From Pyrenula massariospora (lineage: Eukaryota; Ascomycota; Eurotiomycetes; Pyrenulales; Pyrenulaceae): a DNA stretch of 64,000 nucleotides. The DNA lies in the NCBI GenBank assembly GCA_021030905.1, contig JAGFMI010000006.1, forward strand, positions 1,178,001 to 1,242,000, in the 5' to 3' direction. The notes below the pieces were generated by a model. That model made no database searches. It was given only the letters and a program-made list of their open reading frames with translations, and was not told the origin of the DNA. This document shows, one piece after another, positions 34,887 through 48,094 of this stretch (its first letter is position 1; each line of letters starts with the position of its first letter). A program made the translations under genes and the position numbers.

Positions 34887-37800
34887 ATGACGTTCGTCAA
34901 CGAGCCTATTGCCGTCGTTGGTACCGGCTGCCGCTTTCCGGGCGAATCTACTTCGCCATCCAAATTATGGGAGCTGCTGAAGCAGCCCCGAGATGTTCTG
35001 TCAAAGATTGACCGATTCAAGGCAGCTAACTGGCATAGTACAGATGGTCACCACCATGGTGCGAGCAACGTTCTCGATGCGTATCTACTAACAGATGAAC
35101 CCCGTGCTTTTGATTCACAGTTTTTCAACATCCAAGCCGGGGAGGCAGATTCCATTGACCCCCAGCAACGAGTTCTCCTTGAAGTCGTGTATGAAGCCAT
35201 CGAATCTGCTGGATTGTCTCTCGAATCATTGCAGGGATCCTCCACAGCAGTGTACGTTGGTGTCATGTGCGACGACTACACCGATGTGATCTATTATGAT
35301 AGCGAGGCTATTCCGAAATACGCTGCCACTGGTAGCGCTCGCAGTATCATGTCAAATCGCGTTTCCTATTTTTTCAACTGGAATGGTCCATCGATGACCA
35401 TTGACACTGCATGTTCCAGCAGTTTGGTCGCTGTCCACCAAGCGCTGCAAGTTCTGCGAAGTGGCGAGTCTAGGGTTGCTGTGGCGGCAGGGTCGAACCT
35501 GATCTTCGGACCGAGTGAGTATTGATTGTATCTTTCGATTACGCCGCGCCATGCGCTAATCCGAGGTTTCCCAGAAATGTTCATTGCTGAGAGCAATTTG
35601 AACATGTTGTCGGCTGATGGTCGCTCTCGCATGTGGGATGCAGATGCAAATGGCTATGCACGAGGGGAAGGTGTTGCGGCTGTCCTCTTGAAGAAACTGA
35701 GCGATGCGATTGCAGATGGTGACCACATTGAATGCATCATTCGAGAGACTGGTGTGAATCAGGATGGTCGAACTCCAGGTATCACAATGCCAAGTTCCAA
35801 GGCCCAGGCAGAGCTCATCCGTCAAACATACGCCAAGGCAGGGCTAGATCTGACAAAGAAATCTGATCGCCCTCAGTATTTTGAAGCTCATGGAACTGGC
35901 ACGAAGGTTTGGAAAGTACTCCCTCTTAATAAATCAAACTAACACTGTGAAGGCTGGTGACCCCCAAGAGGCTGGGGCGATATATAAGTCGTTCTTTCCC
36001 GAGACTGAAGCTGCGGATCAGGATGATCTTCTCTATGTTGGGTCCATCAAGACCGTAGTCGGGCATACAGAAGGGACTGCCGGAGTTGCCGGCCTTATCA
36101 AAGCATCATTGGCCATTCAAAACAAAACAGTCCCACCAAATCTCTTATTCAATAGCCTAAATCCCGAGATAAAGCCATATTACGACCATCTCAGGGTGCC
36201 TACCGAAGCTCAGCCTTGGCCACAGTTGCCTGAGGGAATAGCGCGCAGAGCTAGCGTCAACAGTTTTGGATTTGGCGGGACAAATGCGCACGCTATTATC
36301 GAAAGTTACGACCCCGTCAAAGAAGTGTCGAAGGCCCGGAAACAGGTCTCTTTCGATGCCAAGATTGCCATCCCGTTTACATTTGCAGCCACTTCGGAAA
36401 AGTCGCTCACTGCACAATTGAAGAATTATTCTGAATTCTTAGGTGACAATCAAGATATCGATCTCAAGGCTTTGGCTTGGACGTTGTCCCGACGATCTGA
36501 CTTTTCGTTCCGCGCTTCATTTTCTGCTACAACAGCAGAGGGTCTTCGCACTAAGCTGGATGTAGCGCTTGAGGCGAAGCGTTCCGACAACACTCCGATC
36601 GGCTCCCGTCCAGTAACTAAAGGTCAGGGCATTGTTGGTGTGTTCACTGGTCAAGGTGCTCAGTGGGCGGGCATGGGCCGCGAGCTGATCCTGGCTTCTC
36701 CATTTGTGGATGGCATTATCAACCAACTCGAGCAATCTCTGGCGGAACTTCCGGCGACAGACCGTCCCTCCTGGTCACTCAAACAGGAGATGCTCGCGCA
36801 GGGCGCTGAATCTCGCATCGGCGAGGGTCTTATGTCTCAGCCCCTGTGTACCGCGGTGCAGATCGTCCTTGTCGATCTTCTACGCAAAGCCGGTATTGAT
36901 TTCGAAGCTGTAGTTGGGCACAGTAGCGGAGAAATAGGCGCGTGCTACGCTGCAGGTTTCATTTCTGCCCGCGACGCTATCCGAATTGCTTACTACAGAG
37001 GATTCTACGCAAAACTCGCAAAAGGCCCTAGTGGAGAAATCGGATCCATGCTTGCTGCTGGGACATCGATGGAGGACACTTATGAGCTTTGTGATCTCCG
37101 TGCTTTCAAAGGAAAACTTCAGCTCGCTGCCAGCAATTCGTCCGCAAGTGTCACTCTATCCGGAAATGCAGCTGCGGTAGCACATGCCAAGGACGTCTTC
37201 GAAGATGAGGGAAAGTTTGCAAGACAGCTCAAGGTCGATACTGCGTATCATTCACATCACATGCTTCCCTGCGGTGAATCTTACGTTCAGTCGCTGAAAG
37301 CATGCCGCATCCAAATTCAGACGCCACGGGAGAATTGCCGATGGTACTCTTCTGTGCACGGCGGACGACAAATGTCTTTGAATGAGCGTAGTGAACTTGA
37401 GGGTACCTATTGGATGGACAACATGCTTAATCCAGTACTTTTCTCTCAAGCGTTGACAGAAGGACTCGCCGACATTGAGACCCCTGCCATCGCTCTTGAG
37501 GTCGGACCGCACCCTGCCCTCAAGGGCCCGGCAGGCTTGGTCATTGAAGAATTTCTCGGGAGTAGCATCCCATATGCCGGAGTCCTAAGTCGTGGAAGCA
37601 ACGACCTCGAAGCCTTCGCGGATGGTTTGGGCTTTGTCTGGGCATCCCTTGGGTCAGCCAAAGTTGACTTCGCAGGCCTCACCCAATTGTTCAATACCGA
37701 TAGTTCTGATGCTCAGAACAAGTTGATCAAGACAATTCCTGCATACGCTTGGGATCACGATCGTGCCTACTGGTATGAGTCCCGTGCATCAAGGACTCAG

Positions 37801-40800
37801 CGCTTACGGAAGGATGCACCGCATCATTTGTTGGGCATCCGGACCAGTGACGAGGCGGAAGGGGAGTACCGATGGCGGAATTTTATTAAGCCTTCTGAGA
37901 TACCCTGGCTTCGAGGTCATGCCATCCAGGGCCAAACCCTATTCCCAGCAGCAGGCTTCGGGGTAATGGCAGTCGAGGCTTCTAAAGAGCTTGCACCGGC
38001 GGACGAGGTCAGTCTGATTGAGCTTCATAATTTCAGCATTCATCGTGCCTTGTCTTTCCCCGATGAGGCTGTTGGTGTGGAAACTGTCTTCTCTTTATCC
38101 AACGTGAAAGAGATTACTGGTGAGGATCGTTATGTCTCAGCAACCTTCAACTGTGATGCATGCTTGAGCAAGGATTCTGGAAGCTTGACCTCAATGGCAA
38201 GTGGGCTCTTGATAGTTCGTCTTGGAGAGCCCTCATCTTTGGCCTTGCCAGAAAGGTCTGCACCACCTTTCAACATGACCGATGTTGATGTCGACGACTT
38301 TTATACGTCACTTGCTTCCACTGGCTACAATTACACCGGCGTCTTCCAAGGCATATCCGAACTGAAAAGAACCACTGATCTCTCAACTGGCGTAATTCAT
38401 TGCCCAGCAGATCCCCAGGAACCTTCGCCTTTTATGCTTCACCCTGCCGTTCTAGATGTGGCTTTCCAGTCAATCTTTGCTGCTATCGGCGCCCCTGGTG
38501 ATGGACGACTTTGGACGCTTCATGTGCCAACTATGATCGACAAGATTAAAATCAATCCTTTTACTTGTCCGTCAGGAGCAGCCTTAGGAATCGATTTACC
38601 ATTCGATGCAGAAAACGTTAGTATGGCAGGTAGCAAACCCGGAGAATTCAGCGGAAATCTTACCATCTATGGGAAAGATGGTAGCCATGCTGTTGTCCAA
38701 GGAGAAGGTCTTCATGTTTCTCCTCTTTCCACCCCGACGAATGCTAACGACCGTCCAATGTTCGCCGAAACTGTGTGGGCCGTCGGTGATCCTAATGCCG
38801 AATCAATTTTCGAGGAATGGATTGACACCGATATACAAGCCCATATAGGTGTCTTAGCTGAGCGTTCTGTTGTTTTTTATCTGAAAAATCTCTTGCAAAC
38901 AATCACTCAAGAGGAACGCGAAAAGTGCGATGAGCATCGGACACTAGTCCTCGAGTGGGCTGCCCATGTCATCAAGATTACCGGTCAAGGCAACCATCCG
39001 CACTTGAAGAAAGAGTATCTCAATGACACGTACGAAGAACTGAATCCACATATGCTCAAAGCCTGTGAAGATTATGAAGATTTCAAAAAGTTGATGTTTG
39101 TGGGTGAGAGACTGGTACCATTTATTCGCGGTGAGCTATCCATGGTGGAAGAGTTCGTAAAACACGATATGTTGGACTGGTTCTACAAAGGCACCGAAGG
39201 AACAGTCGAATACAACGCTTATGTGGGTAAAATTGTGAAGCAAATTGCACACAGATACCCGGGGATGCAAATCCTTGAAATCGGTGCCGGTACTGGCAGC
39301 GCAACCGAAGCAATACTCAAGGAGATCGGGACTAGCTATTCCTCATTTACGTTCACTGACATCTCGGCGGGATTCTTCGAAAATGCCATGGCAAATTTTA
39401 AGGACCATTCTAGCCAGTTTGTCTATAAGGTTTTGGACGTCGACAATGACGTTGTCGAACAAGGCTTTCCTGAACATTCATACGACCTCATCGTGGCAGC
39501 CAATGTTCTTCACGCAACGCACTTCCTGGATCAAACGTTGACCAACGTCCGAAAGTTACTGAAGCCTGGAGGATATCTCGTCCTATTCGAGATTACACAG
39601 GTGGAGTGGTTACGTACCGGTTTCATGTTCTCAGGAATGCACGGTTGGTGGGCAGGGAGTAAAGATGGCAGAGCACTTGGGCCGACAGTCTCGAAGGACA
39701 AATGGGATGCTCTGTTCCGCAGCAATGGCTTCTCTGGAATTGACACCGCCACTCCTGATCCAAAGTCCTATTTCACGCCGTATTCCGTCATGGTCACCCA
39801 GGCAGTTGACACGCAGATGAGCCTCATCCGACAGCCTCTGTCATCATCACCCTCAAAACCAATTATTGACGATTTACTCATTCTTGGAGGACAGCAGATG
39901 TCGACATACAAAATAGTCGAGAACGTGGCAAGTCTTGTGAAGCCGTTCTGTGGCAACATTTCTATTATCGAAAGATTGGAAGACCTGAATGACGACGAAT
40001 TCACATCTAGGCATACTGTCTTGTGTTTGTCCGAGCTTGATGAACATGTCTTCAAGCCATTCACGCCAGAGAAGTACAGAGCTGTACAGGATTTGGCGGA
40101 GCAGACTAGGAACATGCTTTGGATTACTCAGGGTGCCAGAGGGGAGCAACCTTACTCGAGTATGATGTTTGGGGTTGCCAGATGCTTGACTAATGAGCGG
40201 AAAGAAAGTCTCAATCATCAGCTCCTCGACCTCTCTCTCGCGGACACTCCCGATTCGCGATTCATCGCCGAGACCTTGTTGCGACTGGTAGTTTCTAATT
40301 CTTGGCGGTCCTTTGCAAAGCCGTACCGTCCTCTTTGGTCCTTGGAACAGGAGATGTCGATCTCTGACGGCGTTTTGCATATACCACGATACAAGCAAAG
40401 CGCAGAGCTAGATGATCGATACAATTCGACCCGACGATTGATCACAAACCCAGTGTCTTTGAAATCTACTACCGTCACCGTCAATTCTACCAACTCTTCG
40501 CATGAACTTGAAGAATTCAAGCCACAAATTTTTGAATTGGAAGATGCTGGGCATGATGTACTTTCAATTCAAGTTCGCCGATCAGTCTTGACAGCACTCA
40601 AGGTAAAGGCCGTTGGGTATTTGTACCTCCTCATTGGTGAAGACATTAAGACTGGAGACAAGTTCCTTGCCCTATCTGAGACCCATCGGTCCGTCGTCTC
40701 TGTGCCGAGCAGCTGGGCAATCAAATGCGACGTGGCTGAAGACGAGGAATCTGGCCTTCTTCTTGCAACTGCCAATGAATTCTTGGCAGAAGCTATCCTT

Positions 40801-43800
40801 GGAAAAGCTGGCCACAGGACTTCTTTACTTGTGCATGAACCTAGCTTGATGCTTACAAAGACATTGAACAGACACTCTGCCGACAGAAAAATGTCTATGA
40901 CCTTCACGACATCCAAGTTACGGAAGTCTGGAGTTTCTTATATCCATCCGTCCACGCCAGACCGCATCCTCAAGTCTCGAATCCCGTCAGGTGTCTCGGT
41001 CTATGCGGATCTCTCAACGAAGAACGACGCTGAAAGTGTTGGGGCTCGCATGGAGAGATTACTTCCCATCAATTGCAAACGCAAACATGCCTCGACATTT
41101 TACAGTCAAGAAGCTTTAGTCCCACAAGGTCTTTCTCCCACGCACGTCTCGGGAGCTCTTCAGAAATGCTACAAGCAGGCCCTCTTGGGGCTATCAGACG
41201 CCAACTCAGCTGAAGAAATTAAGGATTTTGCTTTAGGGGACGTTTCCCAGCTTCCAACAGGGGATAGCGAGCTCCGCATCGTGAATTGGGCTGCAAGCAC
41301 CACTGTTCCAGTCAAGTCTTCGCCCTTGGAGAACGGAGCGCGTTTCCGTGGTGACAAGACTTACTTCCTCATTGGATTGGCGGGTGAACTCGGTCTGTCT
41401 CTCTGCCGTTGGATGATCGCTAGGGGCGCAAAGTATATTGCGCTCGCAAGCCGAAATCCGAAAATTGATCAAGGCTGGCTAGAGAGTGTTGAAGCGATGG
41501 GTGTTACCATTAGGGTATTCTCTGTGTAAGTCTTACCTTTTCAACCCAGTTTCTCATCCTTTGGTGGTCTGCAGGTCTGCAACAATGCCTCAGATTCATC
41601 ATTTGAGATGCGAAAACCTGGAGGGCACACGGCTGCGCCAGAGACCCAGATCAAGTGAACTGACTTGCGTGGCAGTGATATTACGAACCGATCTTCCCTT
41701 ATGAAAGCACACAGAGCGATACGCAGCACGCTTCCTCCTATTGCTGGTGTTGCTAATGGTGCAATGGTCCTTTATGATGGTCTCTTCTCACAGATGCCAT
41801 ATGAAACCTTTAACAAAGTAATTAGGCCCAAGGTCGATGGCACCCAATATTTGGACGAGTTGTTCCCAAACAACGACCTCGATTTCTTTATTCTCTTCTC
41901 ATCGCTTACATGTGTTACTGGTAACATTGGCCAAGCACCATACGCTGCGGCCAACGCCTTTATGGTTAACCTTGCGGAGAAACGAAGAAAACGAGGACTT
42001 GCTGCGAGCGTCATGAACCTGTAAGTCTGAAGCTTCCCGTGCTATCACATCAACTGTCGCTATTTGGATCGCAACCCTTTCAGAAGATTAGTTGAACCGA
42101 TAGCACTGTTTCATGTGCTCATTATAACAAGACTTTGAATTGCAATTACTAACACAATGGACCTATAGTGCTGGAATCTTCGGTATTGGATATATTTCGC
42201 GTACAGACAAGAGTATTCACGAGCGCCTCATTAACATGGGCTATGCCAATATCTCTGAATACGATTTCCATCAATTCGTTGCTGAGGCAGTGTCCGCCTC
42301 ACACCCCGAGTCTGGAAGAAACTTCGAAGTTTCGAATGGCCTGAAACAATTCGATCCAGAAAGAGATACCAACCTCCCGGCATGGATCACTGTCTCAAGA
42401 TTCGCAAATTATACGGTTTCAAGATCCAATGTTTCCGAAGGAAAAGGTGACGCAGCAGTGCAATCGGTGAGAGCGCAACTGAAGGATGAGACAACGGAAG
42501 ATGGGGCATACCAAGTCTTGCTCGGTGAGTTCTATTTGTTTGTGCTAATGAATTACTGCTAACGCAGACAGATGGCCTTCTTGCAAACCTGTATCATCGC
42601 TTGGACCTACCTCCCGAAGAAAACGCTATTACTGCGGACTCTAGCCTTGTTGAATTGGGCATTGATTCCCTCGTCGCTGTCGACATGAGGTCATGGTTTG
42701 CAAACGAACTTGAGCTAGACATGCCTGTCATCAAGCTATTGGGAGGCTCCACAGTAGCAGACGTGGCTCAAGACGCACTTGAAAGAATTTCCAAGGATCT
42801 TATTCCGAATGTTCAGGTCGATACAGACAAGCCGGACGAGGAAACAGGCAGCACCACGGATCAGACAGCGCCTAGTTCATATCAATCTAGTGCTTATCAT
42901 TCTGATGCTTCAGAACCTCCCACGGCACAGACCTCCCCTCCGAGTTCGAACGTATCCGTCATTGACGAGCCAAAAGAAGAAGAGTATGTGAAACCGAAAC
43001 TGGAGTTTCAAAAGACGGTGAGAATGTCCTATGGAAGTTCACAGTTTTGGTTCCTCACACAGTATATCAAAGATCCCAACGTCTTCAATACCCAACTCCG
43101 AATTTCGATGAGCGGTGCCATCCAGGTCTCCCGTCTAGAGCGTGCGATCGAAACTCTTGGACAACGACATGAGGCTCTAAGAACTGCCTATTTCGCCGAC
43201 CCCGATCGATCTAATGAACCCACCCAAGGAGTACTTCCCACCTCTCAACTTCACCTGGTTAAAAGGAAGATCTCATCCGCTCCCGAAGCTCAAAAGGAGT
43301 CGGAAGATTTGACGAATTATGCTTTCGACATCGAGCAGGGAGAAGTTGGCAAGGTCGTTCTCTTGTCACTAAGTCCAACGTCCCACTTCATGATTTTTAC
43401 ATTTCATCATATCGCCATCGACGGATTCAGCCTTAATTTGTTCCTCATGGAACTCAACGCAATCTACGAAGGCCGACAGCTTCCGCCCATTCATTTCCAA
43501 TTCTCAGATTTCGCGACAAAACAACGTCAAGATGTGGAAAACGGCTCCATGCAGCGTGAAATTGAATTCTGGCGTCAAGAATTAGGATCAAAAATGCCCG
43601 AGCCTCTGCCGCTTTTCCCCATGGCAAAGGTTAACTCTCGCCTCACATTGTCCAAACACGACTATGAAGAGGCTGAGGAAGTTATCCTAGGTTCAAAGGT
43701 CACCTCAAAGATCAGGGACTTGTGCCGCAAAAATAAAGCCACGAAGTTCCACTTCTTCCTCACAGTTTTCAAAATCTTTTTGTTCCGTTTTCTCGATACC

Positions 43801-46800
43801 GAAGATCTTTGCATCGGTATGGCCGATGCAAATCGGACTGATAACAATTTTGCCGGTACGATTGGATATCTCCTGAACGTCCTCCCGCTACGATTCAGGG
43901 CAAATTCTAAACAGGATTTTGGAAATTCCATCAAGGAGTCTCGCACCAAATCATACGCTGCTTTATCCCATTCCAGGCTACCATTCGACATTATGCTAGA
44001 GGAACTCCGAGTACCAAGATCTTCTACCTTCAGCCCGCTTTTTCAAGCCTTCATCGATTATCGCCAAATGAGCGCGAAAGCTCCACTGCTAGGCGCTCAG
44101 TCAGACGGGGTTCCATCCCCTGGCCGCAACGCCTACGACATTGTTCTGGACATTAGTGAGGTTTCGGGCAATGAAGTACGGATCAATGTTAGGACGCAGA
44201 AGTATCTTTACTCTCGCCAAAGCACAGAACTTTTGTTGAAGAGCTATGTCCAATTGGTGAAAGCGTTCGCCTCAAATCCCGAGTCCCAGCAAAACCAGAT
44301 GTCACCGCTCAAGGCCCCATTGTACGATCCTGAGGACATTGAAGCTGCCGCAAGACTTAGCAGGGGTGACACTCTTGATATTGGCACCCCGACTACGGCT
44401 TCTCAGAGGTTCGAAAATGTTGTACTTTCAGCCCCCGACAGTGTTGCCCTCAAAGACGGCATGGGCAATACACTGACCTACAAAGCAATGGCTGACCGCA
44501 TCGATGCTATAAGTTCCTCGTTACTTGATGCTGGTGCTGCTGAAAGTTCCTGTGTGGCTGTATTCCAGGAGCCAACTTCAGATTGGATCTGTTCTCTCCT
44601 AGCAATCTGGAAAATTGGGGCTGTCTTTGTTCCTCTGGACCCACGCAATCCCATTCAGCGCCTCGCCACCATCGTTGAAGACTGCCGTCCTACTGTGATT
44701 CTGTGTCACAATCCGACGTCTCAAGATGTGACTGGTCTGCAAAAGACATCGGCGAAGGCCGTTAATGTCTCTGAAATCACCAGACCAGGGCCAGACAAAA
44801 TTCCGAACAGCTCGAAAGCAAAATCAACAGCGGTGATCTTGTACACAAGCGGTTCCACCGGTGTACCAAAAGGTGTCATTCTTACTCACGAAGGCCTGCT
44901 GAATCATATTGTGGGTCAGACCAAAAAGGACGGTTTTGGCAAGGAGACAATTCTACAACAGACCGCTTACAGCTTTGACTTGGCAATTTGGCAAGTACTT
45001 TGTGGCCTTCTCGGCGGCGGAACCGTCTACGTGGTACCCAAGGCGAAGCGAATGGATCCAGCTGAGGTAGCGAAATTGATAGCTACTGAGAACATCACAG
45101 GGTGCCTGGCAACTCCTTCTGAATGTTTTGCTTGGATTCGCTATGGTTCTGCGAGCCTCTCTGCAGCACCGCACTGGAACTTTGTCATTTGTGCTGGGGA
45201 AGTCTTGACGACCCGTTTGATGAATGAATTCCGAGCTTTGCAGCGTTCGAAACTTCGTCTATTCAATCTCTATGGGCCTGCAGAATCTTCCATCGGCTGT
45301 ACTACCGGTGAGATTGACTATCGAAAGCTTGCAGACGATCCTAAGGCTCCTGTTACTATCGGCAATGTACTACCAAATTACGCCGTGTACATTGTGGACA
45401 GAAATATGGACCTGGTCCCGACCGGCGTTGTTGGCGAACTCGTAATCGGAGGCGCCGGGGCTGCCAAAGGCTACATCAATAACGAAGAGCTGACCCGCGA
45501 GAAATTTGTTCCTGACACTTTCACCCCTCCAGGGACATTTCCGAAAGAATGGTCTACAGTTTACAGAAGCGGTGACATGGGAATCATGCGAGATGATGGG
45601 ACGATTCTTTGCTTAGGCAGAATGTCGGGTGACACTCAAGTCAAATTGAACGGAATACGTGTTGAGATGACCGACATTGAGAATACCATGGTCGAGGCTT
45701 CAGAGGGTGTTCTCTTCAAAGCTGTTGCTTCTGTGCGCGGTGATCCCGGATCTCTGGTGGCTCATGCTGAGTTCTCAACGGGATATCCAGCTGCCGAGCA
45801 GGCCCAATTTCTCAAAGGATTGCGGGCTCGTCTCCCGCTACCCAAGTATATGTGTCCCACTGCGATAGTTCCGGTGGACAGCATACCACTGAACAGTCAT
45901 GGCAAGATTGACAGGCGTGCTGTTGCTGGACTTCCTCTTCTACAGGAGACGCCTGCCAATAGTTCGGAAACAGCACTCAGCGAAACTGAGCAGGCTTTGA
46001 AAGAGCTTTGGGAAGCTGCGGTATCAAATGACATTGCAGAGGCGGCCAATATCGACGCATCATCCGATTTTTTCCATGTCGGAGGTGACTCCTTGACTCT
46101 TGTCGGCCTCCAGCAACGCATCAGGGAGAAATTCGGAGTTGCTTTGCATATGGTCGACTTGTTCGAAGCAAGCACGCTCCAGGCCATGGCCTCAAAAATT
46201 GACGGCTCCAAATCGGTCGCCACGATCGACTGGAAGGAAGAAACAGCTGTTGACGAAAGCATCTTCAGCGTGCTAGCCGAAAGCGCACACTCTCCAGTCC
46301 CCTCCAACACCAAGACTGGATTCAGTGTGCTTCTCACGGGAGCAACAGGTTACCTAGGTCGTCATATTCTCCAGCAGCTCGTCTCTGATGATAGGATTTC
46401 CAAAGTCCATTGCGTGGCCGTTCGACAAACATCAGAATCCGAGGTCAGGAAAATGTCGATCGAGTCTTCGAAAATCACCACCCACGCCGGCGATATGACT
46501 CTTCCCATACTCGGCCTATCCGAGGCGTCGTTCCAGGCACTAGCCAACGAAGTCGACGTGATTATCCACAGCGGAGCGAACCGCTCCTTCTGGGACTACT
46601 ACCAAGTCCTCCGCGGCTCAAACTTCTCGTCAACCCGCGAGGTTACCAAACTAGCAACCTTCCGCAAGCTTCCCATCCACTTCATCTCCAGCGGCGGCGT
46701 CCTCAACCTCGACCCGTCTACAGAAGAAGCTGACGCAAAATCCATGTCCTCGTTCGAACCCCCCGCCGACGGCACAAACGGCTACATCGCCACCAAATGG

Positions 46801-47262
46801 GCCAGCGAAGTCTTCCTCGAGAACGCCGCGGACGAGCTCGACCTCCCCGTGCACATCCACCGCGTCACCCCGGCCGCCGCTTCTACCTCACAATCCCCGC
46901 CGCCGGAGATGTTGCAAGAGTTTTCCGACCTGGCGAAGCAGATGAGGATACTCCCCGACACGAACGGCGAGTGGAGCGGTAGCTTTGACCTCGTGCGCAC
47001 GCGTGATCTGGCGAGGGATATTTGCGATGCGGCGATGTCGTCGAGGACGGTGGGGAGGTTTGTGCACCATCAGTCTGAGGTCAAGCTGCGGATGGGGGAT
47101 GTGGAGGGGTATTTGGACCTTGGGGCTGAGAAGGAAGAGTTTGAGATGATGCCGCCGCATCTGTGGGCCGGGAAGGCCAAGAAGTTGGGTCTTGGGTGGC
47201 ATTTTGCGGGTCAGGATTTGGAGATTGGTGGGGGTGGTGATAAATTGGTTCTGAAGCGATGA
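34887..47262 (+). CDS. Hybrid highly reducing PKS-NRPS: KS-AT-DH-MT-KR-ACP-C-A-T-R
   Basis: Six exons, 34887-35514, 35575-35906, 35953-41525, 41676-42020, 42169-42524 and 42572-47262, give 3974 residues. KS: Cys176 (TACSSS), His315, His358. AT: GHSSG Ser644. DH: His976 in [10 protein letters not shown] and Asp1155. C-methyltransferase: EIGAGTG at 1429. No ER nucleotide motif follows. KR: GLAGELG near 2123 and Tyr2267. ACP: Ser2444 in GIDSL. C: HHIAIDG, His2691 and Asp2695. [12 protein letters not shown] near 3168 and Lys3523. T: Ser3585 in [14 protein letters not shown] near 3666, Ser3784/3785 and Tyr3816-x3-Lys3820. The enzyme would build a methylated, partly reduced polyketide with the trans-ER, couple it to one amino acid and release it reductively or by Dieckmann closure. 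Every domain looks active. The 41526-41675 intron was placed because it restores the KR strand-loop (RVFSVDITNRSS). Confidence 0.96.
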
Positions 47263-47801
47263 TGGTGTTGGGTTGGTCAGGCGTTGGTGGTGATCTGTAA
47301 TTTCGGTTTCATCGCTTGTCTCTTATGGCTCTCATTTGTATCGGTATATAGATCGTGGGGTGGTTTGTTTTGGTTCCATAGACTTTTAGATGTATAACAT
47401 ATAGAGTTTAAACTTATCTTTCTCTGTGGTAAATCGTATGGTGACCTCGTATTCTCCCATCAGCAACGTCCTCGCCGCCGCAAACCCCAGCGGCATGCTC
47501 AAGACTGGCGACGATATCCTCGACATCCTGAGCACCGGCAATGACGCCTTGAAAGCCGCTCGTGTGAGTCTTACAGTTCTCGCCCTATGCTCCTGGTCTC
47601 CCTTGCGGTTCGGTCGACCCACAACCACGCGAACATATCCGCCCAGGCGCTGGATGGAGAGAGCGGTCACATCAAATCTATATTGAGGAGGAAAAGACTT
47701 GTGAAACACAATCCATTGTCTCCACCGGATCTCGATGACTTCACATACATGCGTAGTAGTAACCCCAACACAAAACAACACCATCATCCCCGGAAGCACG
47801 C
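47263..47801. other. PKS-NRPS 3' flank with a possible gene relic
   Basis: A plus-strand frame from about 47438 (SPISNVLAAANPSGMLKTGDD) and, in another frame from about 47614, HANISAQALDGESGHIKSIL followed by a basic and a Pro-rich stretch both look protein-like, but I found no acceptable intron to join them. The second frame runs straight into the inverted-repeat element at 47802. This may be the 5' remnant of a gene cut by the element. It is not annotated as a CDS because the frames cannot be reconciled. Confidence 0.3.
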
Positions 47802-48094
47802 CCGAAACCGGGGGCCAGAAATGGTGAGACTTCCGCACCTAGAACTATTTACCCCAAAGATTTTACTATAATAATAATAATCTTTGGCGCATTTATCAAC
47901 CACACATTTTTCAAAAAAACTTTATATATATAGATTAAAGAGAGTCAATTGAAGATCTTGTTCACAAAGTTATATTTTATTATTATGCGTGGTTGACCAA
48001 CTGTATTAGTAAATGTTAAAAGTTTTATGGTAGAAAGGGAACCTTAAAAAGTTTCGGGTGCGGAAGTCTCACCATTTCTGGCCCCCGGCTTCGG
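47802..48094. repeat. MITE-like element: 293 bp with 38-bp terminal inverted repeats
   Basis: Bases 47802-47839 (starting CCGAAACCGGGGGCCAGAAA) and the reverse complement of 48057-48094 agree at 37 of 38 positions. The interior is AT-rich and non-coding, and contains a second small hairpin, CCAAAGATT...AATCTTTGG, at about 47853-47886. Short size, near-perfect terminal repeats and no coding capacity are MITE features. I could not identify a target-site duplication, so a simple fold-back repeat is possible. Confidence 0.7.
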
